Part shown: one piece after another, positions 34,197 through 43,082 of the stretch
Layout: each line of letters begins with the position of its first letter
Position numbering within the stretch: position 1 is the first letter of the stretch
Assembly (NCBI RefSeq): GCF_947087965.1
Contig: NZ_CAMUES010000007.1
Location: forward strand, 62,001 to 126,000
Direction of reading: 5' to 3'
Source of the DNA: an uncultured Mobiluncus sp.
GTDB taxonomy: Bacteria; Actinomycetota; Actinomycetes; Actinomycetales; Actinomycetaceae
DNA length: 64,000 nucleotides
Program-made: the position numbers and the translations under genes
Notes under the pieces: generated by a model
What the model was told of the DNA's origin: nothing
Databases searched by the model: none
The model's input: only the letters and a program-made list of their open reading frames with translations

Positions 34197-34226
34197 TTGG
34201 TGTGACTTTGCGGAGTGTGGCATAAT
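34197..34226 (+). promoter_or_regulatory. Possible rpmE promoter
   Basis: TTGGTG (34197-34202) and CATAAT (34221-34226) are separated by 18 bp, about 75 bp before the rpmE start. The leader of about 65 nt is longer than most units here and could hold regulation; no structure is obvious. Confidence 0.4.
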
Positions 34227-34299
34227 AGACCCTTGGTCTTTCCGGTTCACCCAAAGCTTTCGCCTCGGGACCCGGGGCCCTTGAACCCAAGGAGTAATT

Positions 34300-34611
34300 A
34301 TGAAACAGGGAATTCACCCCGAATATGTTTTGACCGAGGTCACCTGCACCTGCGGAAATCACTTTACGACTCGCTCCACCCTGGCTTCGGGCCAGATGCG
34401 CGTGGACGTGTGCTCGGCTTGCCACCCGTTCTATACCGGCAAGCAAAAGATTCTTGACACCGGCGGTCGTGTGGCTCGCTTCGAGGCTCGCTACGCCAAG
34501 TTCAACGACGCTAAGAAGAAAGCTGCTGATAAAGCTAAGAAAGACGCCGAAAAGGCCGCTAAGCAGGCCGCTAAGGCTGAGGAAGCTAAGGCTCCCGCCG
34601 CTGCGGAATAG
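34300..34611 (+). CDS. rpmE: 50S ribosomal protein L31 with Lys/Ala-rich extension
   Basis: The first 68 or so residues are a normal zinc-binding L31: MKQGIHPEYV start, CTCGN and CSACHPFYTGKQK cysteine motifs. The protein is 103 residues, about 30 longer than usual. The extra C-terminus is almost entirely Lys, Ala and Glu from AKKKAADKAKKDAEKAAKQ onward. The ATG has AAGGAG upstream. Its place before prfA is conserved in actinobacteria. The cysteine-containing (zinc) form suggests a possible zinc-starvation paralogue elsewhere. Confidence 0.95.
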   Translation: MKQGIHPEYVLTEVTCTCGNHFTTRSTLASGQMRVDVCSACHPFYTGKQKILDTGGRVARFEARYAKFNDAKKKAADKAKKDAEKAAKQAAKAEEAKAPAAAE

Positions 34612-34620
34612 CGAAACTTT

Positions 34621-34661
34621 GACACCGGTCGGTACATGTTACCGACCGGTGTCTTTTATTT
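34621..34661 (+). terminator. rpmE terminator
   Basis: GACACCGGTCGGTA (34621-34634) and TACCGACCGGTGTC (34640-34653) form a perfect 14-bp stem with a 5-nt loop, followed by TTTTATTT. This separates rpmE from prfA transcriptionally. Confidence 0.92.
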
Positions 34662-34715
34662 GCCAGGGTTTGCCTGGTGAACACCCAGATTTGCAAACGA
34701 AATGAAAGGTCAGAA

Positions 34716-35819
34716 ATGAGTGACTTCCCTGAAGAATTTGCCGGCGTGGAAGCCCTGCTGGAGGAGTTCCACCAGGTCGAGGCACAGATGAGCGACCCGG
34801 ATTTGCACTCCAACCAGGCTCATGCCCGCAAGGTCGGTCGCCGTTACGCGGAACTGAGCCGTGTCAACACCGTGGTGCAAAGCTGGTTGCAGGCGCGTGA
34901 TGACTTGGATGCCGGGCGCGAGATGGCAGGTGAGGACCCCGACTTTGCGGCGGAAATCCCCGGGCTTGAGGCCGCTTTTGAGCAAGCCAACGCCGATTTG
35001 ATTGAGGCCCTGACCCCACGCGACCCCGACGATGCCCGCGATGTCATTATGGAAATCAAAGCTGGCGAGGGTGGTGAAGAATCTGCCCTGTTCGCTGGCG
35101 ATTTGATGCGGATGTACCAGCATTACGCCGAAAAGATGGGCTGGACGGTTCAGGTCCTGGGCTTGACGGAATCGGACCTCGGCGGAGTCAAGGATGCCTC
35201 GATTGCGTTCAAAGCGAAAGGTAACCCCACCCCGGAGGAGGGCGTGTGGGCCCACCTGAAGTACGAGGGTGGGGTGCACCGGGTGCAGCGCGTCCCGGTC
35301 ACCGAGTCACAAGGGCGTATCCACACTTCGGCTGCGGGTGTGCTGGTCATGCCGGAGGCCGAGGAAACCGGGGACATCGAGATTGACCCGAATGACCTGC
35401 GCATTGACGTATACCGTTCCTCTGGGCCGGGGGGTCAGTCCGTGAACACCACCGACTCGGCGGTGCGCATCACTCACCTACCCACGGGAATCGTGGTGTC
35501 GATGCAAAACGAAAAGTCTCAGCTGCAAAACAAAGAAGCGGGGATGCGGGTGTTGCGTTCGCGCCTGATGCAGCTGGAGGCGGAAAAGCGCGAGGCGGAA
35601 GCGGCCGAAGCCCGCGCATCTCAGGTCCGCACCGTGGATCGCTCCGAGCGAATCCGCACCTACAACTTCCCGGAAAACCGTATCGCCGATCACCGCACCG
35701 GCTACAAGGCCTACAACTTGGACCAGGTGTTAAACGGCGACCTGGCTCCGGTCATCCAATCCGCTATTGATGCCGATGAAGCCGCTCGCTTGGCGGCAGT
35801 AGGCAAATCCGCGCATTAG
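34716..35819 (+). CDS. prfA: Peptide chain release factor 1
   Basis: RF1 reads UAA and UAG stop codons and releases the peptide. The 367-residue protein has the catalytic GGQ in SSGPGGQSVNTTDSAV, the target of the downstream methyltransferase PrmC. The EIKAGEGGEESALFAGDL segment and the C-terminal RSERIRTYNFPENRIADHR are also characteristic. I chose ATG 34716, preceded by GAAAGG and matching the family's short N-terminus; an in-frame GTG 39 bp upstream lies next to the rpmE terminator. Confidence 0.96.
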   Translation: MSDFPEEFAGVEALLEEFHQVEAQMSDPDLHSNQAHARKVGRRYAELSRVNTVVQSWLQARDDLDAGREMAGEDPDFAAEIPGLEAAFEQANADLIEALTPRDPDDARDVIMEIKAGEGGEESALFAGDLMRMYQHYAEKMGWTVQVLGLTESDLGGVKDASIAFKAKGNPTPEEGVWAHLKYEGGVHRVQRVPVTESQGRIHTSAAGVLVMPEAEETGDIEIDPNDLRIDVYRSSGPGGQSVNTTDSAVRITHLPTGIVVSMQNEKSQLQNKEAGMRVLRSRLMQLEAEKREAEAAEARASQVRTVDRSERIRTYNFPENRIADHRTGYKAYNLDQVLNGDLAPVIQSAIDADEAARLAAVGKSAH

Positions 35820-35857
35820 CCTGCATACGTGTCGCCCGGGACGGCGGAAGGAATCCA

Positions 35858-36730
35858 ATGCAGATACCCCAGCAAGCGGCGGCCCAATCGGCGCTCAATG
35901 ACGCGGCTTTTGTCTTGAGCGAGGCCGGGATTGGCAACGCCTTCGGTGAGGCGCGCCTGCTGCTGGAGCACGTATTGGGTCACCAGCCCGGTTACGGCGA
36001 ACGCCTGGACGGGCCGACCTGGCAGCGATTCTTTGAGCTGGTCGGACAGCGCGCCACCCGGGTCCCGTTGCAGCACGTCATGGGGGTCATGTACTTTCGT
36101 CATCTGACCCTGCGCGCCCGCCCCGGAGTGTTTGTGGTGCGTCCCGAGACGGAGTGGGTCGCCCAAGGGGCCATTGATGCGGCCGCGGATTGGGTGCGTC
36201 AAGGGGTCGCTCCGCGGGTGCTGGATCTCGGTTGCGGTTCGGGGGCGCTGGGGCTGTCTATTGCCTCCGAGGTTCCCGAGTCTGTTCTGACCTGCGTGGA
36301 CGTGTCAGAAGCGGCGGTGGACCTGACAGCGGAAAACGCCCGGTTTACCGGGGTAGCGGCGCGGGTCCTGCACGCTGACGCTACCGACCCGCAAACGCTG
36401 CGCGACTCCCTTGTGCGCGCCGATATTACGCCAAAGTTCCACGTCATCGCGACCAATCCGCCCTACGTGGTCGACCCGGTGACGCAGCCCGAAGCGGCCC
36501 AGGACCCGCAGTTAGCGCTCTATGGCGGGGGCGCTGACGGCCTGGAGCGGCCGCGGGCGTTTTTGGCGGCGGCTGCGGCGGTCGCAGCCCCGGGTGCCAC
36601 CATCGTGATGGAACACGCCGAGTCACAAGGCGAGGCCCTGGTGAAGGCTGCCCAAGCGCTGGGGCTGAGAGACGCCCAAACCCGATGCGACCTGGCCGGT
36701 CGCCCCCGATTCCTACAAGCTCTAGCCTGA
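35858..36730 (+). CDS. prmC: Release factor glutamine N5-methyltransferase
   Basis: PrmC methylates the GGQ glutamine of release factors. The 290-residue protein has an N-terminal helical domain (about 1-85) and a SAM-binding domain with VLDLGCGSGALGLSIA. The catalytic, substrate-binding motif is ATNPPYVV. A GCGGAAGGAA ribosome site precedes ATG 35858. Its position 38 bp after prfA is standard. The genes that usually follow in actinobacteria (sua5, wecA) are displaced by 8.5 kb. Confidence 0.95.
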   Translation: MQIPQQAAAQSALNDAAFVLSEAGIGNAFGEARLLLEHVLGHQPGYGERLDGPTWQRFFELVGQRATRVPLQHVMGVMYFRHLTLRARPGVFVVRPETEWVAQGAIDAAADWVRQGVAPRVLDLGCGSGALGLSIASEVPESVLTCVDVSEAAVDLTAENARFTGVAARVLHADATDPQTLRDSLVRADITPKFHVIATNPPYVVDPVTQPEAAQDPQLALYGGGADGLERPRAFLAAAAAVAAPGATIVMEHAESQGEALVKAAQALGLRDAQTRCDLAGRPRFLQALA

Positions 36731-36792
36731 CCGTTGCCGGCCTGGGGGAATAGCCTCGGCCTGGCGACTTCGGTGGGATGCCTCGGGGCTCG

Positions 36793-36859
36793 TCAGGGTT
36801 AAATCAGGGGTAACCCTGATGGCGGCTGGGCGGGTAGGCAAGATAATCTGGGACTATCT
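36793..36859. promoter_or_regulatory. Two inverted repeats upstream of the HlyD-type gene
   Basis: TCAGGGTTA (36793-36801) and TAACCCTGA (36811-36819) form a perfect 9-bp inverted repeat with a 9-nt spacer. AGATA (36841-36845) and TATCT (36855-36859) form a second, short one. No T-run follows either. They lie in the 278-bp gap before the exporter operon and may be operators, or a weak prmC terminator. Nothing else is seen in this gap. Confidence 0.3.
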
Positions 36860-37008
36860 CATCCTGAAGGGTGAGAGCGGTGTGTCCGGGGCGTGACGAA
36901 GCCTCCTACTTCGGACTGATTTTCCTGGATTTTCCGCTCTTCACAGGGCAAAAGTGCCTTCGGGAGTTTATAGTTTTTCAAATGCGTTTTTGAAATAAGG
37001 AGTAATTT

Positions 37009-39090
37009 GTGAGCGACGAACCTGTGTTCACTCCCCTCGAGGACCCGACCGTCACCCCCGCCGCGGCTGGGGACAGCGCGGAAAAGCCTGCCAAAGAACT
37101 GAAGTCCCCGAAAGAACGGTGGAAAGCAAAGAAAAAACCGCAGTTGGGAAACAAAAAATCCGGGCGCAAATGGGGACGAAAAAAGAAAGTCATCATTGGA
37201 GTGAGCGCGGTAGCCGTCTTGGCTATTGCCGGGTGGGGCATTCCGGCAGTGATGGGCCTGGGGGCTCCCAAATACGACCCAACGGCTGTCTATCGCGGGG
37301 ACGTGACCACCGTCGTCAGGGAGGACGTCACCAAAACCATCAGCATGACCGGCACGCTGAAAAGCGCCAAGACCATGACCTTGTTCTCCTCGCTGAACTC
37401 GAAAGTACAGGCTCTCAACGTGAAGGCGGGGGACCGGGTGAACCAGGGTCAGCTGCTGGCACAGCTGGACAGTTCCGAGGCGAATTCGCAACTGGCTAGC
37501 CAACAGGCGCAGCTGAACGAAAGCCGCATCACCCAGCAAAACAGCATCGACGAGGCTGCCCAAAACTATCAAAATGCGAAAAGCGCCCTGGATCAGGGCA
37601 TGAACCAGGAAATCCGCGGAGCCCAAACTTCGTTGCGGGAAGCCGAAACCGAATACGTGAAATCTTCGCGGGCCTACGAACAAATGAAGCAGGAGAGAGA
37701 CAACCGCACTCTGCAAGCCTTGCTGGAACAGGAAAATGCCCTGCGCTCGGCTTATCAAGAGGTGGAAAACGCCAAGATGGAAGCGGGTCGCGCCGGAGCC
37801 GCGGTTTCCGAAGCGAACCTGCAGCGCGACATCGCCATCATTGAGCGGAATTCGGCCGCAGCGGATTTGGACCTGGCCAAGAAACAACTATCCCAGCTGC
37901 GGACCGACAAGAACCTGGACCCCACACGCCGCGATGCACTCATTGAGAATGTCAACCAGCGCATCGCGGAGCTGGAAGCGCAGGTCGCCACCTTGGATCA
38001 AAATGTTGATGATGGCAGCAAGGGTGCCAGGTCGGCCTGGTCCCAGCAGGCTCAGGCCAATATTTCCGTGGGCCACGCGAACGAAAACTTGGGGATGGCA
38101 AGGCGTCAATTCCAGGCTGCGCTCCGCCAAATAGACACCCAGATAGCCGAGGCCGGCGAGGCGGTCGCGAAGGCGCAAGGCGCTCTGTCTGACGCCAAAA
38201 TCAGCTTGGAATACGCCAAAATCCACGCGGCTCAGGAAGTGAGTTCGAATCTGCGGGCGTTGCGGGCGGCCCAAGCCTCGGCGGGTTCGGGCCTGGCGGA
38301 AGGGCAAAGCACCATCCAAAAGCTGCGGGCCGACATCAGCTCGGCGCACGTAACTTCCCCGATATCAGGCATTGTGACCTCCGTAACCGCCAAGGTCGGA
38401 GCCGCTCCGGAAGGTGCCTTGATGACGGTGGAAGATGACCAAAACATGGTCATCGAAACCCAGATTAAAGAATCCGGGGTCTCCAAACTCAGCGTGGGTA
38501 ACCAGGTCACTTTCACCACTCCGGCCACCGGGGATAAAGAGTTCACGGGCGTGGTGTCCTTTATTTCTCCGGCCGCCATCGACCAGACCCCCACGCAGCC
38601 CGGACAGGGCGGCGAACAGGGCGGGAGCGGCAACGCCTCGGTCATGTTTCCGGTGCAAATCACGGTAACGGGTGATTTGCAAGGCTTGCGCCTGGGGTCT
38701 ACCGCCAAAGTAAAGGCGATTGTTGCCGGTGAAAAGAACGCTCTGACCGTGCCGAAGGGTGCTTTGGTTGATGCGATGATGCCGCTTGACGACCAGGTTC
38801 CACCCTCCACCGAAGCTCCCGCTCCGTCCGAAATGGCACACTCGGAGGCGACGGGCGAAGACGGCCCGAAGTCCGTGCTGGTGATAGATAACCCGGATTC
38901 GGAACAGCCGAAGATTCGCGAAGTCCAGGTGGAAGTCCTGGTAGAAGGCAACGGCATGGCCGCAATCAAGGGTAAAGGCATCAAAGAAGGCACGACCGTG
39001 CTGGATAACGCCATGAACTATGTCGGCTTGTCCGGGGAAACCGGTCACTATGTCGATACTCCGCAGATGATGGAGGGGACTGTTGAGTGA
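37009..39090 (+). CDS. HlyD/MacA-type membrane fusion (adaptor) protein
   Basis: This 693-residue adaptor has a charged Lys-rich cytoplasmic N-terminus (about 1-60), one membrane helix (about 63-83) and an extracytoplasmic chain. A biotinyl-lipoyl half near 110-150 (SSLNSKVQALNVKAGDRVNQ) is followed by an unusually long alpha-helical coiled coil (about 150-440) and a beta-barrel region. The GTG at 37009 has TAAGGAG upstream. It overlaps a MacB-like ATPase gene and its permease. In Gram-positive bacteria such a trio exports peptides, lipids or drugs; substrate is unknown. Confidence 0.88.
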   Translation: MSDEPVFTPLEDPTVTPAAAGDSAEKPAKELKSPKERWKAKKKPQLGNKKSGRKWGRKKKVIIGVSAVAVLAIAGWGIPAVMGLGAPKYDPTAVYRGDVTTVVREDVTKTISMTGTLKSAKTMTLFSSLNSKVQALNVKAGDRVNQGQLLAQLDSSEANSQLASQQAQLNESRITQQNSIDEAAQNYQNAKSALDQGMNQEIRGAQTSLREAETEYVKSSRAYEQMKQERDNRTLQALLEQENALRSAYQEVENAKMEAGRAGAAVSEANLQRDIAIIERNSAAADLDLAKKQLSQLRTDKNLDPTRRDALIENVNQRIAELEAQVATLDQNVDDGSKGARSAWSQQAQANISVGHANENLGMARRQFQAALRQIDTQIAEAGEAVAKAQGALSDAKISLEYAKIHAAQEVSSNLRALRAAQASAGSGLAEGQSTIQKLRADISSAHVTSPISGIVTSVTAKVGAAPEGALMTVEDDQNMVIETQIKESGVSKLSVGNQVTFTTPATGDKEFTGVVSFISPAAIDQTPTQPGQGGEQGGSGNASVMFPVQITVTGDLQGLRLGSTAKVKAIVAGEKNALTVPKGALVDAMMPLDDQVPPSTEAPAPSEMAHSEATGEDGPKSVLVIDNPDSEQPKIREVQVEVLVEGNGMAAIKGKGIKEGTTVLDNAMNYVGLSGETGHYVDTPQMMEGTVE

Positions 39091-39898
39091 CATCATGAGC
39101 CTGCCGGGGGTCTTTTCTGAGGGGCGGGCGCATTCACAAGCGTCCCCTCCCGTGCCCACCGGCCAGGGTAGCGGACAGTCGGGGGCGACGAAGGGACAGC
39201 CGGTCATCGAGCTGAGCGACATCTATAAGGGATTCTTCCTGGGCACCGACCACGAGCTGACCGTGCTGAAAGGCGTGAACCTGGCGATTTATCCGGGAGA
39301 GTTCGTGTCCATCGTGGGGTCCTCCGGTTCGGGCAAATCCACCCTGATGAACATCATCGGCTTGCTGGACCGGCCCACTTCGGGCAGTTACCTGCTGGGT
39401 GACGTAGATATTTCCGAAGCTGACGATAACGAGGCTGCGTTGATTCGCTCGCTTTCCATCGGGTTCGTGTTCCAAAACTTCAACCTGGTGGGGCGTACCG
39501 ACGCGTTAAAGAACGTGGAGCTGCCCATGATGTATGCCGGAGTAGGGCGCGCTCAGCGCCGGGAACGGGCGCTGAAACTGTTGGAACTGGTCGGCATGAG
39601 CGAACGGATTCACCATCAGCCCAGTGAGTTGTCCGGTGGGCAAAAGCAGCGGGTGGCGATTGCGCGGGCAATGGCCAATGACCCGGACATTATTTTGGCT
39701 GACGAGCCGACCGGTGCTTTGGACACCGCCACCGGTTTGATGGTCATGGACCTGTTTCACCGGCTGCACCGCGAGCAGGGCAAAACCATCGTTTTGATTA
39801 CCCACAACCCGGAGCTGGCTCAGCAAACCCAGCGCATCTTTACCATGGTTGACGGTGTGCTGAGCGAGGGTGTGTCGACCCAAGGAGGCGCCCAATGA
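39083..39898 (+). CDS. MacB/LolD-type ABC transporter ATPase
   Basis: This 271-residue ATPase has Walker A VGSSGSGKSTLMNIIG, signature ELSGGQKQRVAIARAM and Walker B PDIILADEPTGALD, typical of the MacB/LolD/FtsE group. I chose TTG 39083, with GGAGG six bases upstream and an 8-bp overlap with the adaptor gene; an internal ATG at 39095 is possible. A polar N-terminal extension of about 40 residues precedes the domain. It overlaps the permease gene by ATGA, so the three are translated together. Confidence 0.92.
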   Translation: MSDIMSLPGVFSEGRAHSQASPPVPTGQGSGQSGATKGQPVIELSDIYKGFFLGTDHELTVLKGVNLAIYPGEFVSIVGSSGSGKSTLMNIIGLLDRPTSGSYLLGDVDISEADDNEAALIRSLSIGFVFQNFNLVGRTDALKNVELPMMYAGVGRAQRRERALKLLELVGMSERIHHQPSELSGGQKQRVAIARAMANDPDIILADEPTGALDTATGLMVMDLFHRLHREQGKTIVLITHNPELAQQTQRIFTMVDGVLSEGVSTQGGAQ

Positions 39899-41265
39899 CT
39901 TTCGGAGAAAACGTGCGCCTAGCCCTGGCAGGACTGTGGGCAAACAAGCTGCGCGCCATTTTGACCCTGCTGGGCATCATCATCGGTATCGCCTCCGTGG
40001 TGACGATTCTCACCATTTCTCGCGGCGTGACCAGCGCGGTGACTGACTCGCTTGGTTCCCTGGGGGGTCAGGATATGTATCTCTCGGTGGATACCAAGGA
40101 CAATATTGCCAAAGCAAAGTCTCGCCAAGCACAGTCCGGCTCGGATGACCCCACTTATGTGGTTGGGGATTCCGAGAGTACCGAGGACGAGGACATGTCT
40201 GGGGATAGCGGGTCTGGCTCGGCTTTCGCAGACAGCAACGGGGATGACCAATACCTGACTCCGGAAATTCTGGACCAGATTCGCGAGGAATTTTCCGACC
40301 AGGTTAAAGGTATCAGCGTGCAAGGTATGGGCAGTTTCGGCACCGCTAAGGGCGCGGCCGGAGACGTGGACGCGGATGTGCAGACCACCAACCAGGATTT
40401 CCTGATTGGGTCCAATATGGAAATGGTCGCCGGCCGCGGTTTTGATGCCGGTGAAATCGAAAGCGCCGACACGGTGGCGGTTATCTCCGACACCCTGGCG
40501 AAAAAATTGTTCGGGGGAGCGGCACAAAACGCCGTGGGTCAGAGCTTTGAGTTTGACAGTGACGAATCCCAAATGACTTTTCAAGTCATCGGGGTCGCCC
40601 GGCAGGTGCAAATGAAAGGGGCTGCCAACGCTCTCATCGGTGGCGGCGGGCCGAGCGGGGACAGTTTCTATATCCCCTACACTTTGGAAGAGGAGATTAG
40701 CGGGGTTAAGGAACCGGGGTTCAACTGGGCGACGCTGCGCCCGATTCCCGGCACCGATGCGAAAGCTTTGAAGCACAGTTTGCAGGAATTCTTGGATAAA
40801 ACCTGGGCTGACTCGGATTACGGGGTCATGATTGATTCCATGGACTCGATGATGGATGAGATTAAGAAAGTCTTTTCCACTATCGCCTTGGGGCTGTCGG
40901 TTATCGCGGGGCTGAGCTTGCTGGTCGGCGGCATCGGGGTGATGAACATCATGCTGGTGTCGGTCACCGAACGCACCCGAGAGATAGGTATTCGCAAGGC
41001 TCTGGGGGCGACCCAGTGGAATATCCGATTGCAGTTCCTGGTCGAGGCCATGATGGTGTGTCTGCTGGGAGGGCTTCTCGGCGTGGCCCTGGGAGGTCTA
41101 GCTGGATATCTGGGGTCCAACGTGATGGGCAATCCCGCTATCCCGCCCTTGGGAGGGGTGCTGTTCTCGCTGGCGTTCTCGCTTGGTATCGGGATTTTCT
41201 TCGGCTACTATCCGGCGTCCAAAGCCGCCAAGCTCGACCCCATCGAGGCGCTGCGCTACGAGTAG
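39895..41265 (+). CDS. MacB-like ABC transporter permease
   Basis: This 456-residue permease has the MacB/FtsX layout: one N-terminal helix (LRAILTLLGIIIGIASVVTI), an extracytoplasmic domain of about 270 residues, and three C-terminal helices. These include the GGIGVMNIMLVSVTERTREI signature and IRKALGAT. The extracytoplasmic part contains a strongly acidic, Ser/Gly-rich stretch near residues 80-120 that is not part of the core fold. It is the last gene of the exporter operon, followed by a 14-bp hairpin. Confidence 0.92.
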   Translation: MTFGENVRLALAGLWANKLRAILTLLGIIIGIASVVTILTISRGVTSAVTDSLGSLGGQDMYLSVDTKDNIAKAKSRQAQSGSDDPTYVVGDSESTEDEDMSGDSGSGSAFADSNGDDQYLTPEILDQIREEFSDQVKGISVQGMGSFGTAKGAAGDVDADVQTTNQDFLIGSNMEMVAGRGFDAGEIESADTVAVISDTLAKKLFGGAAQNAVGQSFEFDSDESQMTFQVIGVARQVQMKGAANALIGGGGPSGDSFYIPYTLEEEISGVKEPGFNWATLRPIPGTDAKALKHSLQEFLDKTWADSDYGVMIDSMDSMMDEIKKVFSTIALGLSVIAGLSLLVGGIGVMNIMLVSVTERTREIGIRKALGATQWNIRLQFLVEAMMVCLLGGLLGVALGGLAGYLGSNVMGNPAIPPLGGVLFSLAFSLGIGIFFGYYPASKAAKLDPIEALRYE

Positions 41266-41301
41266 CCCGGGGCTTGCACCCTGTCTAAAAACTATTTTTA
41301 C

Positions 41302-41333
41302 GCCTCGGTGTGCCATATATGGCACACCGAGGC
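41302..41333. terminator. Hairpin after the MacB-like permease
   Basis: GCCTCGGTGTGCCA (41302-41315) and TGGCACACCGAGGC (41320-41333) form a perfect 14-bp stem with a TATA loop. The plus-strand tail is AAATTAAT rather than a T-run, while the minus strand meets TAAAAATAG. Termination on the plus strand is likely, but less than classical. Confidence 0.65.
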
Positions 41334-41416
41334 AAATTAATAGGATTAACGCCCGAAAAATATCCTCGGCTCGCAAACCTACCCGTGCGCTCGCGAAATT
41401 CCGGCATGATAGTGGC

Positions 41417-42955
41417 ATGTACGAAAGCCGCTTTGTTTTTGACCTCGAACAGGACGATGAAGAAATCATCGCCGAAATTGTGCGCCGCGCCGAGATTATC
41501 TTGGGACCCCAGGAACGGATTACCTTCCCGGTGGGGGCGCACCTAACCGAGGAAGGCCAGCCGGTTCGTAGCATTATCCTGGCGCTATCCGGCAGTATCG
41601 CGCTGGAACGCTCCTCGGCGAGCGGGGATTTGCTGATGCACCATGCTTCGACCGGGCGCATCATCGGAATGCTGTCCTCAGGGGAAGAAATCGGCGCGTT
41701 CTTTACGGCCGTGGTGACCGAAGAGGTCGTGGGGATTAGCCTCACCCTCGACGAAATGAACATGATTATTGCCGGGGATTCCCGGGTGTCGCTGCTGGTG
41801 GCAGCCTTGTTTATGCGCACTTACGACCGCCGGTTGCGTCGCGCGGAAAACCTCCACTTGGAGACGGCGGTCCTGGCCGATCAACTGGCGCTGCAGCGAG
41901 CGAACTTGGCGAAAGCCCTGGACAAACTGCGCGAGACCCGGGAGGAAATGGCTGCACAAGCCCGTTTTGCCTCGCTCGGGGAGCTGGCGGCGGGTGTGGC
42001 CCACGAACTCAATAATCCGGTGGCGGCGATTCGTCGTGCCGCGGATTACATTCACGAGGATATGCGCATGTTGCTGTCGACCTGTCCCGACGAAACGTGG
42101 CGGAACCTGGCTCTGGAATCCCTGGAAAATGCCGAGGAAGCCCCGTTCTTGTCCACCAAGGAAACGCGGGCGCGTAAACGTGAACTGTTGGAAATCCTGG
42201 GCGACGCAACCCTGGTGGAACGCCTGTCCGTGGCAGGAGTCTACAGCACTGACCTGGCCCGCAATCTCGCCAGAGACATGAAAGCCAACCCGGACACGGA
42301 CCTGGGGGCCTTGGAACAAGCGGCTGCCATCGGCACCAGTCTGCGCAACCTGCGTACCGCCTCGGGACGCATCATTGACCTGGTGGCGTCCCTGCGCTCT
42401 TATGCGCGTCCCGATGGGGATCCGGTACAAAACGTCGACGTCAACACGGGCCTGCAAGACACGTTGCGCCTGCTGTCTCACCGCTTGGACAAAATCGACC
42501 TTGACGTGCATTATGGCGAACTACCGCGGATTTCTTGCCACCCCGGCCAGCTGGATGAGGTGTGGACGAACCTGATTACGAACGCGGTGGAAGCTATGTC
42601 CGGCGAGGCTTCGGCCGCCAGCGATGCGGTCGGCAAGCGCCCCACCGACCGGGACGAACTGGCGGGAATGATTGGGCAGCTAACCATCAAAACGGAAGCC
42701 CGCGGCGACCAAATCGTGGTGACGTTCCGCGATACCGGACCCGGCATTGCCCCCGATGTCATCGAACACATTTTCCAGCCGCATTTCTCTACCAAAGGCG
42801 GCGAAGTGAGGTTCGGCATGGGTATCGGCCTGGGGCTGTGTCGCTCGATTGTGGAAAATCACGGCGGAACCATCCGGCTGGAAAACGTCTCCAATCCGAC
42901 GGGCACCTTGGCCATCGTGGAACTGCCGACCACCGGAATTCCAGTCTCGCTTTAG
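41417..42955 (+). CDS. Sensor histidine kinase with N-terminal cNMP-binding-like domain
   Basis: This 512-residue soluble kinase has no membrane helix. Residues about 25-130 resemble a cyclic-nucleotide-binding fold (GAHLTEEGQPVRSIILALSG), but the phosphate-binding cassette with its arginine is not recognisable. A coiled linker (about 140-185) leads to the HisKA box SLGELAAGVAHELNNPVAAI with phosphoacceptor His196. An insertion of about 110 residues follows, and then the ATPase boxes: TNLITNAVEAM (N), DTGPGIAPDVI (G1) and GMGIGLGLCRSI (G2). CATGAT (41405-41410) lies six bases before ATG 41417, suggesting a leaderless mRNA. A receiver gene follows 127 bp downstream. Confidence 0.88.
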   Translation: MYESRFVFDLEQDDEEIIAEIVRRAEIILGPQERITFPVGAHLTEEGQPVRSIILALSGSIALERSSASGDLLMHHASTGRIIGMLSSGEEIGAFFTAVVTEEVVGISLTLDEMNMIIAGDSRVSLLVAALFMRTYDRRLRRAENLHLETAVLADQLALQRANLAKALDKLRETREEMAAQARFASLGELAAGVAHELNNPVAAIRRAADYIHEDMRMLLSTCPDETWRNLALESLENAEEAPFLSTKETRARKRELLEILGDATLVERLSVAGVYSTDLARNLARDMKANPDTDLGALEQAAAIGTSLRNLRTASGRIIDLVASLRSYARPDGDPVQNVDVNTGLQDTLRLLSHRLDKIDLDVHYGELPRISCHPGQLDEVWTNLITNAVEAMSGEASAASDAVGKRPTDRDELAGMIGQLTIKTEARGDQIVVTFRDTGPGIAPDVIEHIFQPHFSTKGGEVRFGMGIGLGLCRSIVENHGGTIRLENVSNPTGTLAIVELPTTGIPVSL

Positions 42956-43082
42956 GGTCACAAGCCCGGTCGGGCGGTTTCGCGCGGACTGCTGGTTTTC
43001 GTTTTCTGACGTTTTCCGGCAAATTGGTCCGAATCCCGCGATGGAGTGAAACAATAGAAAAGTCCCCAATGAAGGAGAAACC

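Noticed and set aside
41183..41416. N-terminal extension of the histidine kinase frame
   Set aside because: It would overlap the permease gene and read through the 41302-41333 hairpin; ATG 41417 has a -10 box at leaderless spacing.
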